NCBI RefSeq assembly: GCF_032118995.1
Contig: NC_092669.1
Span: forward strand, 1,054,001 to 1,118,000
DNA: 64,000 nucleotides
From: Asterias amurensis
Taxonomy: Eukaryota; Echinodermata; Asteroidea; Forcipulatida; Asteriidae
Direction of reading: 5' to 3'
Under the pieces are notes generated by a model. The model saw only the letters and a list, made by a program, of their open reading frames with translations. It had not been told where the DNA came from and made no database searches. Below are positions 45,001 to 53,871 of this stretch, one piece after another; the stretch's first letter is position 1; each line of letters starts with the position of its first letter. The translations under genes and the position numbers were made by a program.

Positions 45001-48000
45001 TTAATTTTTAATATTTAATAAATAACTTTCTTCTATCGAAGACTGGCCAAATTTTTACTTCTATTTTAATTCTACTTTTTCTACGGTTTAACCTTCATAT
45101 GTTGTCACATAATTAGAGGCCCTATAGGAGCCATATAGTGGGTCATATTCCTGTATTTAACTTTTTACTGAAACAAAACAAAACTCAAGTAGCTTTTGCA
45201 AATTGTTTACCAACCATAAGGACATATAGTATAAGTGCAAAAAATAGTTAACGGTCTGACTTTTTTGACCGTAGCTGAGTCTTTCTTGAAGGCTTAAAAA
45301 TTATAATCTTTGAGAAAGACTAGAGGGTCAAAATGAAAGCCCATTAACTATTTGTTGGTATTTGTTAATTATTTAATTAACTATTTATTGATATATTTTT
45401 ATGGGAACACCTTTTTCTTAATCATTGAAATATGTTTTGAATGATTTAAAAAAAAAAACTGTTTAATTCTAATGTTTTTCAATTTATAATGTTTGGAAAT
45501 GATCATGTCTTTTTGAGGTTCTAATTTTCTTTTTCACTTCTCCCCCTCCCCCCCCTTCCCTGCCACACCCCTAGACTGGGATTGGAATGCTCCGATCCAT
45601 GTTAGGTAACATAGACGGTCTTGCGGACATCTCACCAGTAGATTACGTCTGCAACCTGCTTATCGCTGCGTCTTGGCATACAGGAGTACACAGGTATGAA
45701 CCATCATTTGCCCCGTGAGGGCGTTCTTTTATTCGTTTGATACATTGATGATTAGCTCAACCCACAGCACACACAGCAACTTCTCTGGAAACTTCCGATA
45801 CAAATTTACATTTTCTTGATTTCGAGACCTCAAATTCTAAATCTGAGGTCTCAAAATCAACTTCGTGGAAAATTACTTCTTTCTCGAAAACTACATTTAC
45901 TTTAGAGGGAGCCGTTTCTCACATTTTTGTGTACTATCAACAGCTCTCCAGTGTTTGTAGCCAAGTAAATTTTTATGCTAAAATTATTTTGAGTAATTAC
46001 CAATAGTGTCTACTGCCTTTAATGCCATTTTGAGCTTGTATAGTTACAATTGCATGTATAGTTCTACATTTGTATACTGTAAGACATGTTTTATTAATGT
46101 CCATCTAATGTCCTCTTATATTGTGAAAGTAATAAATGAAATGAAATCTATGCTAACTCTGCTCATTCTTTGTTACCTTTGTCCAATTAGACCAGCTTCA
46201 CCTCCGATATACAACTGCGTAACGAGTACAACCAACCCCTCAAGATGGAATGTCGTAGGTGAGATTATCCTCTTGTTGTGTTTCTTCTCTTCTTTTTTTG
46301 ATCCATTTACCCTGACTGTTGCTAGTTTGAAGCAGGGTGTACAGTCAGTCCAGCACGCTAGGTCAGCCTGAGACGTTTTTGGCCGCACTCTGCGTTCACT
46401 CCTGCACTGTATATATCCACACCCTCGCATGCACACAACAACCTCAGTGCCGATAAACCAGACATTGGACTGTACCTTTATGGAAGAAGAAGAAATAAAT
46501 GGTCCTATTTTCGGAGAGGTGTAGGGACAGTTTTCAAGATTCTTGGACGTTTGGAAACTTCCATTGGTGTAGGGGTGTTTTTATTTGGAGGGGAGAATAA
46601 CTCAACAGGCCTTGGGACTTCCCAAAGCAAACTGAGCAGAGGATTAAGTTTAAGAGTGGCTGAAAAATATCCCCTTTACTGTAAAAAGCTGTGAGGCTTC
46701 TAAGTATTTTTGTGTCAATTTTTCTAATATTTAGCATTTTGCATTGGATGGTATGGGAGTTTACTTAGTACACCTATAGAATAACATGCTCTTTAGGAAA
46801 TGACCCGATATGTCTGCTGCCACCTAAATTCCCCGTAAATGTATTAAAAAACAGCCCTACTGTTTGAAAAAAATTGAAATAATTGTGTAAAGAAAGTGTT
46901 AAGTTTGAGTCGTAGTAAAAGATGAGAAAACTAAGATCTTCAAACTTACCATGAGTTGTTGATTTGTCTCTTGCAGAGGATATTGCTGAATACTACACAA
47001 AAACACCCCTTGAGATGACAGTGAGACGACCCAGTGCCTTCTTCACACAGAACCCGTAAGGATTATTCCATTCTCTACCACAGGGGACACCAGATGTTCC
47101 CCTTTCTCATAATCCTCACAGATAGCACTTGTAATTATCTTTTTTTGCTAGATAATCATAATTCAACCTTAAATTATATACACATAAGATTTTATGATTC
47201 TTCCATTGAGCTGTCGTGCCTGCAGGAAGTCCAGGCTCTGTGGCTCTTTTGTAAACAAGTGATGTCACAGGTCACATCGTCTATATTCTGCTTGTCTTCA
47301 AGACCCTTTAAAGATTGTACTTGAAATTGGATTGGAGTATTTGAATTGTTTTCTTTTTGCAGGTTCATCTACAATTACGCACAAACGGTCGGTGCGAAGA
47401 TTCCAAGTTATTTCATTGATATGCTTCTTCAGCTGAAAGGAAAGAAGCCCAGGTAAGTTGAGGGCGCTCTTCAGTCTTTTATCATCATTAAAAAAATTTT
47501 TTTTTAATTATGCGATTTTGCCCCAAACGTGTCCAAAGTTTTTATAATTATTATTATGATTATGATTACATTTTGTTAAGTAAACAAAAGTTTTTAAAAT
47601 ATTTGACCATGACTTTTAAAAAGGGTTTATCTTCTTGTTTTGTAGGATGGTGAAAATGTGCAACAGAATCTACAAGAGTGTGGATACATTGAAGTATTTC
47701 ACATTCAATCACTGGGAATGGAGTAATCACAATTTGGAAGCTTTGCAAGCTGTTATGTCAGAGGAGGACAAGAAGGTGATGGTTTGGGCTCAATGGGGTT
47801 AAATGGTTGTGTGTAGAGTGGTTCTAGTGGGTTAAATTGGGTGGTCGGGTGTATCAGGGTTTCACTAAATGGAAGCTTTGCAAAGTTTATGTCAGAGGAT
47901 AAGAAGTTTAGGGTTTGGGCTCAATTGGGTACACTTGGGATGTGGTTGTGTGTGGAGTGGTTCTAGTGGGTTAAATTGGGTGGTCGGGTGTATCAGGGTT

Positions 48001-50120
48001 TCACTAAATGGAAGCTTTGCAAAGTTTATGTCAGAGGACAAGAAGTTTAGGGTTTGGGCTCAATTGGGTACACTTGGGATGTGGTTGTGTGTAGAGTGGT
48101 TCTAGTGGTTTAAATTGGGTGGTCGGGTGTATCAGGGTTTCACTAAATGGAAGCTTTGCAAAGTTTATGTCAGCGGACAAGAAGTTTAGGGTTTGGGCTC
48201 AATTGGGTACACTTGGGATGTGGTTGTGTGTAGAGTGGTTCTAGTGGGTTAAATTGGGTTGTCGTGGGTGTATCAGGGTTTCACTAAATGGAAGCTTTGC
48301 AAAGTTTATGTCAGAGGACAAGAAGTTTAGGGTTTGGGCTCAATTGGGTACACTTGGGATGTGGTTGTGTGTAGAGTGGTTCTAGTGGGTTAAATTGGGT
48401 TGTCGGGTGTATCAGGGTTTCACTAAATGGAAGCTTTGCAAAGTTTATGTCAGAGGACAAGAAGTTTAGGGTTTGGGCTCAATTGGGTACACTTGGGATG
48501 TGGTTGTGTGTAGAGTGGTTCTAGTGGGTTAAATTGGGTTGTCGTGGGTGTTTCAGGGAGTCACTAAATGGAAGCTATGCAAAGTTTATGTCAGAGGACA
48601 AGAAGTTTAGGGTTTGGGCTCAACTGGGTACACTTGGGATGTGGTTGTGTGTAGAGTGGTTCTAGTGGGTTAAATTGGGTTGTCGTGGGTGTATCAGGGT
48701 TTCACTAAATGGAAGCTATGCAAAGTTTATGTCAGAGGACAAGAAGTTTAGGGTTTGGGCTCAATTGGGTACACTTGGGATGTGGTTGTGTGTAGAGTGG
48801 TTCTAGTGGGTTAAATTGGGTTGTCGTGGGTGTTTCAGGGAGTCACTAAATGGAAGCTATGCAAAGTTTATGTCAGAGGACAAGAAGTTTAGGGTTTGGG
48901 CTCAATTGGGTACACTTGGGATGTGGTTGTGTGTAGAGTGGTTCTAGTGGGTTAAATTGGGTTGTCGTGGGTGTATCAGGGTTTCACTAAATGGAAGCTT
49001 TGCAAAGTTTATGTCAGAGGACAAGAAGTTTAGGGTTTGGGCTCAATTGGGTACACTTGGGATGTGGTTGTGTGTAGAGTGGGTTAGATTGGGTTCTCGT
49101 GTGTGTATCAGGGTTTCATTATATGGAAGCTATGTAAGCTGTTATGATAACCACAGTCGAAACCAAAATGTATTTTTTCAGTAGAAGACAGTATGGTGAA
49201 GGTATGGATTCAAGCGGGTACAACTGGGTTGGGTGTGAGTTAGTTGAGTTGTAGATGGGTTAAAGTGGGCTTTAAAGCCATTGGACCCTTTCGGTAAACA
49301 CAATTGTCCAAGGCCCACACTTCGTGTATCACAACTTATATATAAAATAACCATCCTGTGGAAATTTAGGCTCAATCGGACATCGGAGTCGGGAGAAAAT
49401 AACGGGAAAACCCACTCCTGTTTTCGCGCGTTTCGCCGTGTCATGACGTGTTTATAACAAATCCGTAATTTTCGCTAACGAGAATTTATATTGTTTTACC
49501 GTTTTCTCAAAAAGTAAAGCATTTCATGGACTAATATTTCAAGAGAAGTCTTTCACCATTACCTTCTGTAAACCCTGTAAATTATTTGTAAATCTGTGAA
49601 CTTTTTTTTTTCTGCACCGAAAGGGTCCAATGGCTTTAATAGGATTAATGAAGCATTCATTGTACTCTGTATCTCCTTCAACAGGTGTTTTACACCGATG
49701 TTCGTCCTCTAGACTGGCATAGCTACATTGAGGCGTATTGCGTTGGGACAAAGCAGTACGTGCTCAAAGAAGACCTAAACTCCATACACATTGCAAGACG
49801 ACACATCAGAATGTAAGAAAATCTTATTTATAGTCCTTTTACTTTTAAAGTTTTTAAATGTGTTCACAGATTTATGTTTATTAGGGTTGTAAAATAGTAG
49901 CTTTATTTTTTTTTAAAGTTAAGATGATTTATTTTAATTTTAATATGTGTTTTTCTTCAGGCTTCGTAATCTTCGTTGGATGTTCAACACGGTCTTGTTG
50001 GTCGTCTTCTGGCGAGTTCTCATCGCTCGATCGCAAATTGCTCGTAACCTCTGGTATTTTGTCTTAAACCTCTTCTTCAAGTTCCTCCGGTATTGTCGCG
50101 CCACAAGCTCCACCCAATAG
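39061..50120 (+). CDS. FAR1: Fatty acyl-CoA reductase (FAR1/FAR2 type), complete, 519 aa
   Basis: It reduces fatty acyl-CoA to fatty alcohol with NADPH at the peroxisomal membrane, feeding ether-lipid and wax synthesis. Coding exons: 39061-39267, 41029-41204, 42783-42855, 43771-43877, 43992-44169, 44420-44464, 45575-45693, 46191-46258, 46977-47055, 47363-47452, 47646-47775, 49685-49812, 49961-50120. All have GT-AG borders and join in frame (human FAR1 is 515 aa). The N-terminal Rossmann motif GATGFIGK (about residue 22) and catalytic YTFTK (YxxxK) are present, with [20 protein letters not shown] and [12 protein letters not shown] as in animal FARs. The FAR C-terminal domain ends in a hydrophobic [20 protein letters not shown] tail region expected to anchor the protein. 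Vertebrate FAR1 and FAR2 are sister copies, so the symbol is approximate. Confidence 0.95.
39636..40744 (-). mobile_element. Foldback MITE family A, copy split by a Mutator-like element
   Basis: TTAA flanks the outer ends (39632-39635, 40745-40748). The two halves are family A in reverse orientation. They are separated by a 721-bp element at 39816-40536; without it and its duplication the length is about 379 bp, typical for A. It lies in the first FAR coding intron. Confidence 0.88.
39816..40536. mobile_element. Long-TIR foldback element with a 9-bp target duplication (Mutator-like MITE)
   Basis: Both ends start TAGCCTTGCTCAAGGCAGTC, and the pairing continues imperfectly for roughly 180-210 bp (AAACCCACCCG, GCATGCGGAGGCCGTCAGGC). 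The flanks are a 9-bp direct repeat GTCTTGATT at 39807-39815 and 40537-40545. Long terminal inverted repeats with a 9-bp duplication are the mark of Mutator-like elements. No transposase frame is seen. Confidence 0.8.
41271..41632 (+). mobile_element. Foldback MITE family A in FAR intron 2
   Basis: TTAA is present at 41267-41270 and 41633-41636. The left end is slightly worn (AAGACACTTGACACTATTGG) and the right end intact. The central hairpin half is deleted, as in the 22822 copy. Confidence 0.88.
42120..42236. repeat. Dispersed repeat with GGGGGCATGGAGGCAATC
   Basis: GGGGGCATGGAGGCAATCGC then TTCGTTGCCTCC also occurs at 38815-38855 (CACCTTTATTGCCTCC). CAAGGGCACCAAGGCA is repeated within. 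It is non-coding. Confidence 0.55.
42299..42532 (+). repeat. 58-bp tandem repeat in FAR intron 2
   Basis: Four almost identical units of AAGCTTCTAAAGTTTTGTTT, TTTGAGATGTTTCTGTAAAA, GGTTGTTCTTAAGCTCA sit end to end. Confidence 0.9.
43012..43075 (+). repeat. CGATCAG-CTGATCG hairpin followed by AAACGTCGAG
   Basis: A perfect 7-bp stem (43021-43027 with 43034-43040) and six-base loop is followed by AAACGTCGAGTTGAAACC. This kind of hairpin plus CGAAACGTC string is something I associate with termini of retroelements in many invertebrates, but no coding part is nearby. Confidence 0.35.
44276..44380 (+). mobile_element. SINE fragment with tRNA B box in FAR intron 5
   Basis: GTGGGTTTGAATCCCATCC is a good tRNA B box, followed by a non-tRNA body (CACAGGACTCAGAAAAGTAC). 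No A box is visible upstream, so it is 5'-truncated. Confidence 0.5.
44470..45540 (+). other. AT-rich FAR intron 6
   Basis: It holds diverged repeats of TTTTTCTTTATCA, GAAATTTGTTTTGA and AATGTTTTTCTATTTATA (near 44520, 44690, 45415), suggesting old local duplication. No exon is seen. Confidence 0.45.
45818..46021 (+). mobile_element. MITE family A, right half only
   Basis: It starts in the internal hairpin (GATTTCGAGACCTCAAATTC) and ends CAATAGTGTCTACTGCCT followed by TTAA. The left half is missing. Confidence 0.8.
46325..46495 (+). mobile_element. Possible retroposon 3' tail
   Basis: A relatively GC-rich stretch (CGTTTTTGGCCGCACTCTGC, CCGATAAACCAGACATTGGA) ends in GGAAGAAGAAGAA directly before host sequence. 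This looks like the 3' end of a LINE or SINE with a simple-repeat tail. No protein motif supports it. Confidence 0.3.
47776..49160 (+). repeat. ~140-bp minisatellite derived from the end of FAR exon 11
   Basis: The words GGAAGCTTTGCAA, TTATGTCAGAGGACAAGAAG and GTTTGGGCTCAAT from exon 11 and its donor region (starting at 47736) recur at 47871, 48010, 48149, 48290, 48429, 48570, 48711, 48852, 48993 and 49125, with periods of 132-141 bp. In the copies the donor GTGATG is replaced by TTTAGG, so they should not splice. From 48570 two unit types alternate (TTTCAGGGAG / TATCAGGGTT), giving a 282-bp dimer. Confidence 0.93.
49276..49635. mobile_element. Foldback MITE family B in FAR intron 11
   Basis: TTAA is present at 49272-49275 and 49636-49639. 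The ends are AGCCATTGGACCCTTTCGG and CGAAAGGGTCCAATGGCT. It is complete, about 40 bp before exon 12. Confidence 0.9.
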
Positions 50121-50170
50121 AAAAACTGCCACGCCCTTTCAACGTTTATATTTACCCCTCGCATGCTATT

Positions 50171-50415
50171 GCAGTCAAGTGGTTGAACTACAGGACTTGA
50201 AATCACAAGGTTGTGGATTTGAATCCAACCAAGCTCACGGCTGATTTCACATGCCGTCTTGTTACTAAATCAAAATTAATTGATTTGTGCAATTCGCAAT
50301 CGTAAATGTGAGACCAATGTTTGTGTGAGAGAGAGATTGGCTGTTGCGGCCAGCTTGGCCTTGACATCCCCTTGTGGGAGTGCGCCGAGTTCCCTTGATG
50401 GGAAGATCATCTTAA
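50171..50415 (+). mobile_element. tRNA-derived SINE in the FAR 3' region, copy 1
   Basis: The tRNA-like head (AAGTGGTTGAACTACAGGAC, B box GTGGATTTGAATCCAACC) is followed by a body shared with 52311-52570 (GATTTGTGC, ACCAATGTTTGT, AGAGAGATTG, CCCTTGATGGGAAGAT). It begins ~50 bp after the FAR stop. Confidence 0.7.
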
Positions 50416-50544
50416 CAAACAATCAAAAACAAATATGCTTGTTTTTGAAGCTGCTTTGATGCAAGTACAGACCATTGTGTCAGAGGCTTTGTCTAAAGAC
50501 GTTGACTCCACTTTCTTTTCCGAATGGCCTTTGCTTTGATTTCA

Positions 50545-50880
50545 AATTAATGTAGACCATACCCAATGTGGGTGTGGCACACCCAATGTGGGTGTGGTCT
50601 TTGCTGGAGAGAGATCGTACTAGTCTAATACATTCAAAGAATGTAACCCCACCCTTTTTGGGAGTGGCTTTGTCAGTAGGAATAGTTATAAACATTCAAT
50701 GAATGTTGACCCGCCCACATTGCCAACAACAGTATATTCAAATTAATAAATATACCTGGAGTGGCTTTGCCCATCATTTGCATAGCGCTTGACTCCGCCC
50801 ACTATAGGAGTGGTTTAACTCTAAATTAGCATAGCTCTACCCATAAAAAGCTAACTCCTCCCATGGAGAGCCACAATTTT
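50545..50880. repeat. Cluster of short hairpins in the FAR 3' region
   Basis: CACACCCAATGTGGGTGTGG occurs twice in a row (50556-50598). It is followed by CATTCAAAGAATG, CATTCAATGAATG and repeated GACTCCGCCCACT / GGAGTGG words up to ~50880. If transcribed in the 3' UTR, it would be highly structured. Confidence 0.55.
50744..50749 (+). terminator. Candidate poly(A) signal of the FAR gene
   Basis: AATAAA about 620 bp after the stop. The real 3' end is not fixed by sequence alone. Confidence 0.35.
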
Positions 50881-51860
50881 GTAAATTTGTAAACAAAATG
50901 TTGTTTGTTATTCTAAAAAGATCAAGATTAACTTTATTTCTACTCAAAATATTTAATTAATTTTTTCAATACAAAATCCTTGATATTCGCACCTTACTAA
51001 TTCTGCTTGTAAGCGTAAAGGCGGCAAGTTGAACATGTCTGTCTCACTACGCTCTCTACCAGTTTGGTCCAAATTATAAAAAGCCTTAAGTTGGGTTCAT
51101 GTTTCTTGCAAAAGCGAATGGGAAGCGAACTTGACCTTAAAAGTGTATATTATTCAAAGTGAATGTTTTGCAAGATTTGAGCACAATAGCGAATAGTTTG
51201 TTGTGACCAAATTCGCTTCGCGTTTGCATTTGCTGAGAGTGCAAACCAGGTTTAACATTTTATAGATGAAACTATAATTAGCTCCAGATAATGTCAAATT
51301 TGTTAAATTTGATGTATATTAGCGATATTCTCTAAAATTATTATTAACGGATTTCAATTTCACTGAAAAATATTGACTTTTTACGTAGCAGTCTCTGGGC
51401 GACTCTAAACTGGACGTGAATGTATTTTTTTCGGTGTTGCAGAATGTGGCAATTACTTTGTTAAGATTTGCTCGTTATATTCAAAATGGTGATAGCGTCT
51501 TTGTAACTAGACTCTTTTATAATAGTATCGTCATGGTAATGTGTAATGTTAACAGATTTTTTTGTAAGTACTTCACTATTTTTAAAAAACAAATGCAGCT
51601 TCTGTCAGCAGCTATAGTCTTGGATGAAGAATCAAAGTAAACGTAATTTCTGAAAAGTTTATCATGAAAATTCAAAGCATGTTTTTGCAATTCTAATACA
51701 TATTGTAAGCAGATTGCCTTGTGCTTAAATATTTGCCTGTGAAGACGTCTATAAAACTAAGCATGTTAAATTATTTACTCAACAATTACAGGACTGCCAT
51801 CATTAGCATTTTGCAACCACATAGCTTTTGTGTAACAATTATAGAGATGTTAACTAAATG

Positions 51861-52056
51861 ACATTCAACGTAATAGGGGGAAAGTTTTCATAATGAGAGA
51901 ATTTCAAATTCATCAAAACATGGACAATTTGTTTATTTTCAGAGATTTTTCTGCAATTACATTCAACATAATAGGGGGAAAGTTTTCATAAATCAGGGAT
52001 TTCAAATTCATCAAAACATGGACAATTTGTTTATTTTCAGGGATTTTTCTGCAAAT
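51861..52056 (+). repeat. 98-bp direct duplication
   Basis: ACATTCAACGTAATAGGGGG through GATTTTTCTGCAA occurs at 51861 and again at 51959 with few differences. Confidence 0.88.
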
Positions 52057-52310
52057 CATGGCGAGTTGGCAGCTCTGAAATTATACCAAAGTTATTATAT
52101 TGTCACAAAATGTAAAAAGTCAGTTTTTGTCTTTCTTGAGCTCGGTGTATGATGTCAAATACTTTTATTTAAAATTATAAAACAGAATTAGAAATGAAAG
52201 TGTCGATTGAGACTGTTTTTTGTTCATGTGCAATTGTAAAATCCTGCCGGAGCTGTTAATTTTCAAAGCCTTTTGTCCCTCCTGGCATTTTTCACAAGCA
52301 ACTGTACCGT

Positions 52311-52570
52311 TATAGGGTTAGTGGTTAGACTGCAGGACTTGCAATAACAACGTTGTGGGTTCGAATTCTACCAAGCTAACCGCTGATTTCACAACGACTA
52401 GAATAAGTATTGTCGTCTAGTTCGTGAGTCACAATCTCTTGATTTGTGCCATACATAACCATGAATGTTAAACCAATGTTTGTAGCAGAGAGATTGCCCA
52501 TTACCAGTTTGGTGGTTATTTCCCTCGTTTGGGAGTTTGCTGACGTCCCTTGACGGGAAGATTAAGACAG
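52311..52570 (+). mobile_element. tRNA-derived SINE, copy 2
   Basis: The head TTAGTGGTTAGACTGCAGGA and B box GTGGGTTCGAATTCTACC are tRNA-like. The body aligns with the copy at 50171 through GGGAAGATTAAG. Together the two define a family of about 250 bp. Confidence 0.72.
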
Positions 52571-53701
52571 GTGATTTGTGAAATTTTAGTGATTTATTTT
52601 TTTTAGGTTTCTCGGAACTAGTTTGTAAATTGTCTTGTTGTGTCACCTGGAATAATGAAAATCGAAACATCTTCTTTTGCATGCTACAGCAATTTATTTG
52701 CAATTCAGTGAGTGTTTTTTTTATACAACCATGATACATGCTTTCAAAAATGTCATTCATGTAGCCTTTATTAACAAGAAGTCAAGCTGGCATTGCACTC
52801 TAATTAAAACCGTCATCAGTAAATCAAAATAAACAACACCACCAAACCCCCCCAAAAAACCCATACAAAAGAATAATCATAGAGGTCGAAAAAAAGACCT
52901 CCCGGGTACAATGAATCTTTCCACATTAAAAACATTTTCATTAATTCACGATCAACACCGACAGAATTTTTACTATGATTTACAGTTTCAAGTGAAAGTT
53001 TGTCATGTATACTTTGTACAGTATGCATATTTACAGCCAAGTTCCTTACATCATGCGTGCATTTAAAAATGTTTTAGTTAAAGGTGAGCCGGTGATTATG
53101 ATAATATGTGCATTCAAAAACATTAAGTAATATTTACAATTTGAAATGCTAAATTTTCGAAAGCATTTAAGAAATTCTGAGCTTTTTACAGGAAGTTTAC
53201 AAATACTATAAAAGCTGAGGTTTTAATGAGACTTGGCGGCAACTCCAGTCATTTGTGAAATTATTATACATTTGGCATTTTTCTGTTTTTACAAAAGGCT
53301 TTTTTGTGGGTTATTTACAAACACTAAAATGGACTATTTTACATACCGAATTCAGAATTTGTATATTCATCTATGTTGACTGCCTGTGTGTTGTATCAAT
53401 GGCCAAATAAATAACATTAACATCCAAGGAAACCAAATTTAAAACGGACAATTTTACTTGTTTTGCGAGATGTTACTTTGATGCACACACCCACACACAT
53501 TCAAAAATACTGTGAACTGTAAACAGACTTTGTTTGGAGAATCTTGTTAAAGCCTGGTACATACTTCAAGCGGAAGCGAAATGACTTTTTTTGCATCGCA
53601 AATTGAAAAAAAAGCAGGTACCATTTTTTGCAGTGAAGTATAGGCTTTACTAGGCTTAAATATAGGAGGCTGTAATGTGTTTGCTTAAGGACTTTTTTTT
53701 T

Positions 53702-53707
53702 TTTATT
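53702..53707 (-). terminator. Candidate poly(A) signal of the KIF18 gene
   Basis: AATAAA on the minus strand, about 165 bp downstream of the KIF18 stop and next to an A-rich run. Confidence 0.45.
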
Positions 53708-53871
53708 GGATCACATGGTCCTTTCATTTAATTTGCTTATTTTATTTGTGTGGTTAAAAAAAATTGTCCGCTCAGAGCTGCTTACAGTCATTGATACATG
53801 GGCATTGATGCAAGGCACGTACAGCTTTTGTCACTTTCAAAGATTGACCAATAGAGGGCAGTATAACTCCA

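Larger units (their letters stand above)
50881..53700. other. Convergent intergenic space between FAR and KIF18
   Basis: No exon is seen. It contains a 98-bp direct duplication and the second SINE copy (listed separately); the rest is AT-rich. Confidence 0.4.

Noticed and set aside
47776-49160. CRISPR-like array
   Set aside because: Units are contiguous ~140-bp tandem repeats without unique spacers, in an animal gene intron.
47869-49184. Open frames with [14 protein letters not shown] repeats after FAR exon 11
   Set aside because: Translation of minisatellite copies of the exon end; they lack usable donors and are not extra coding exons.
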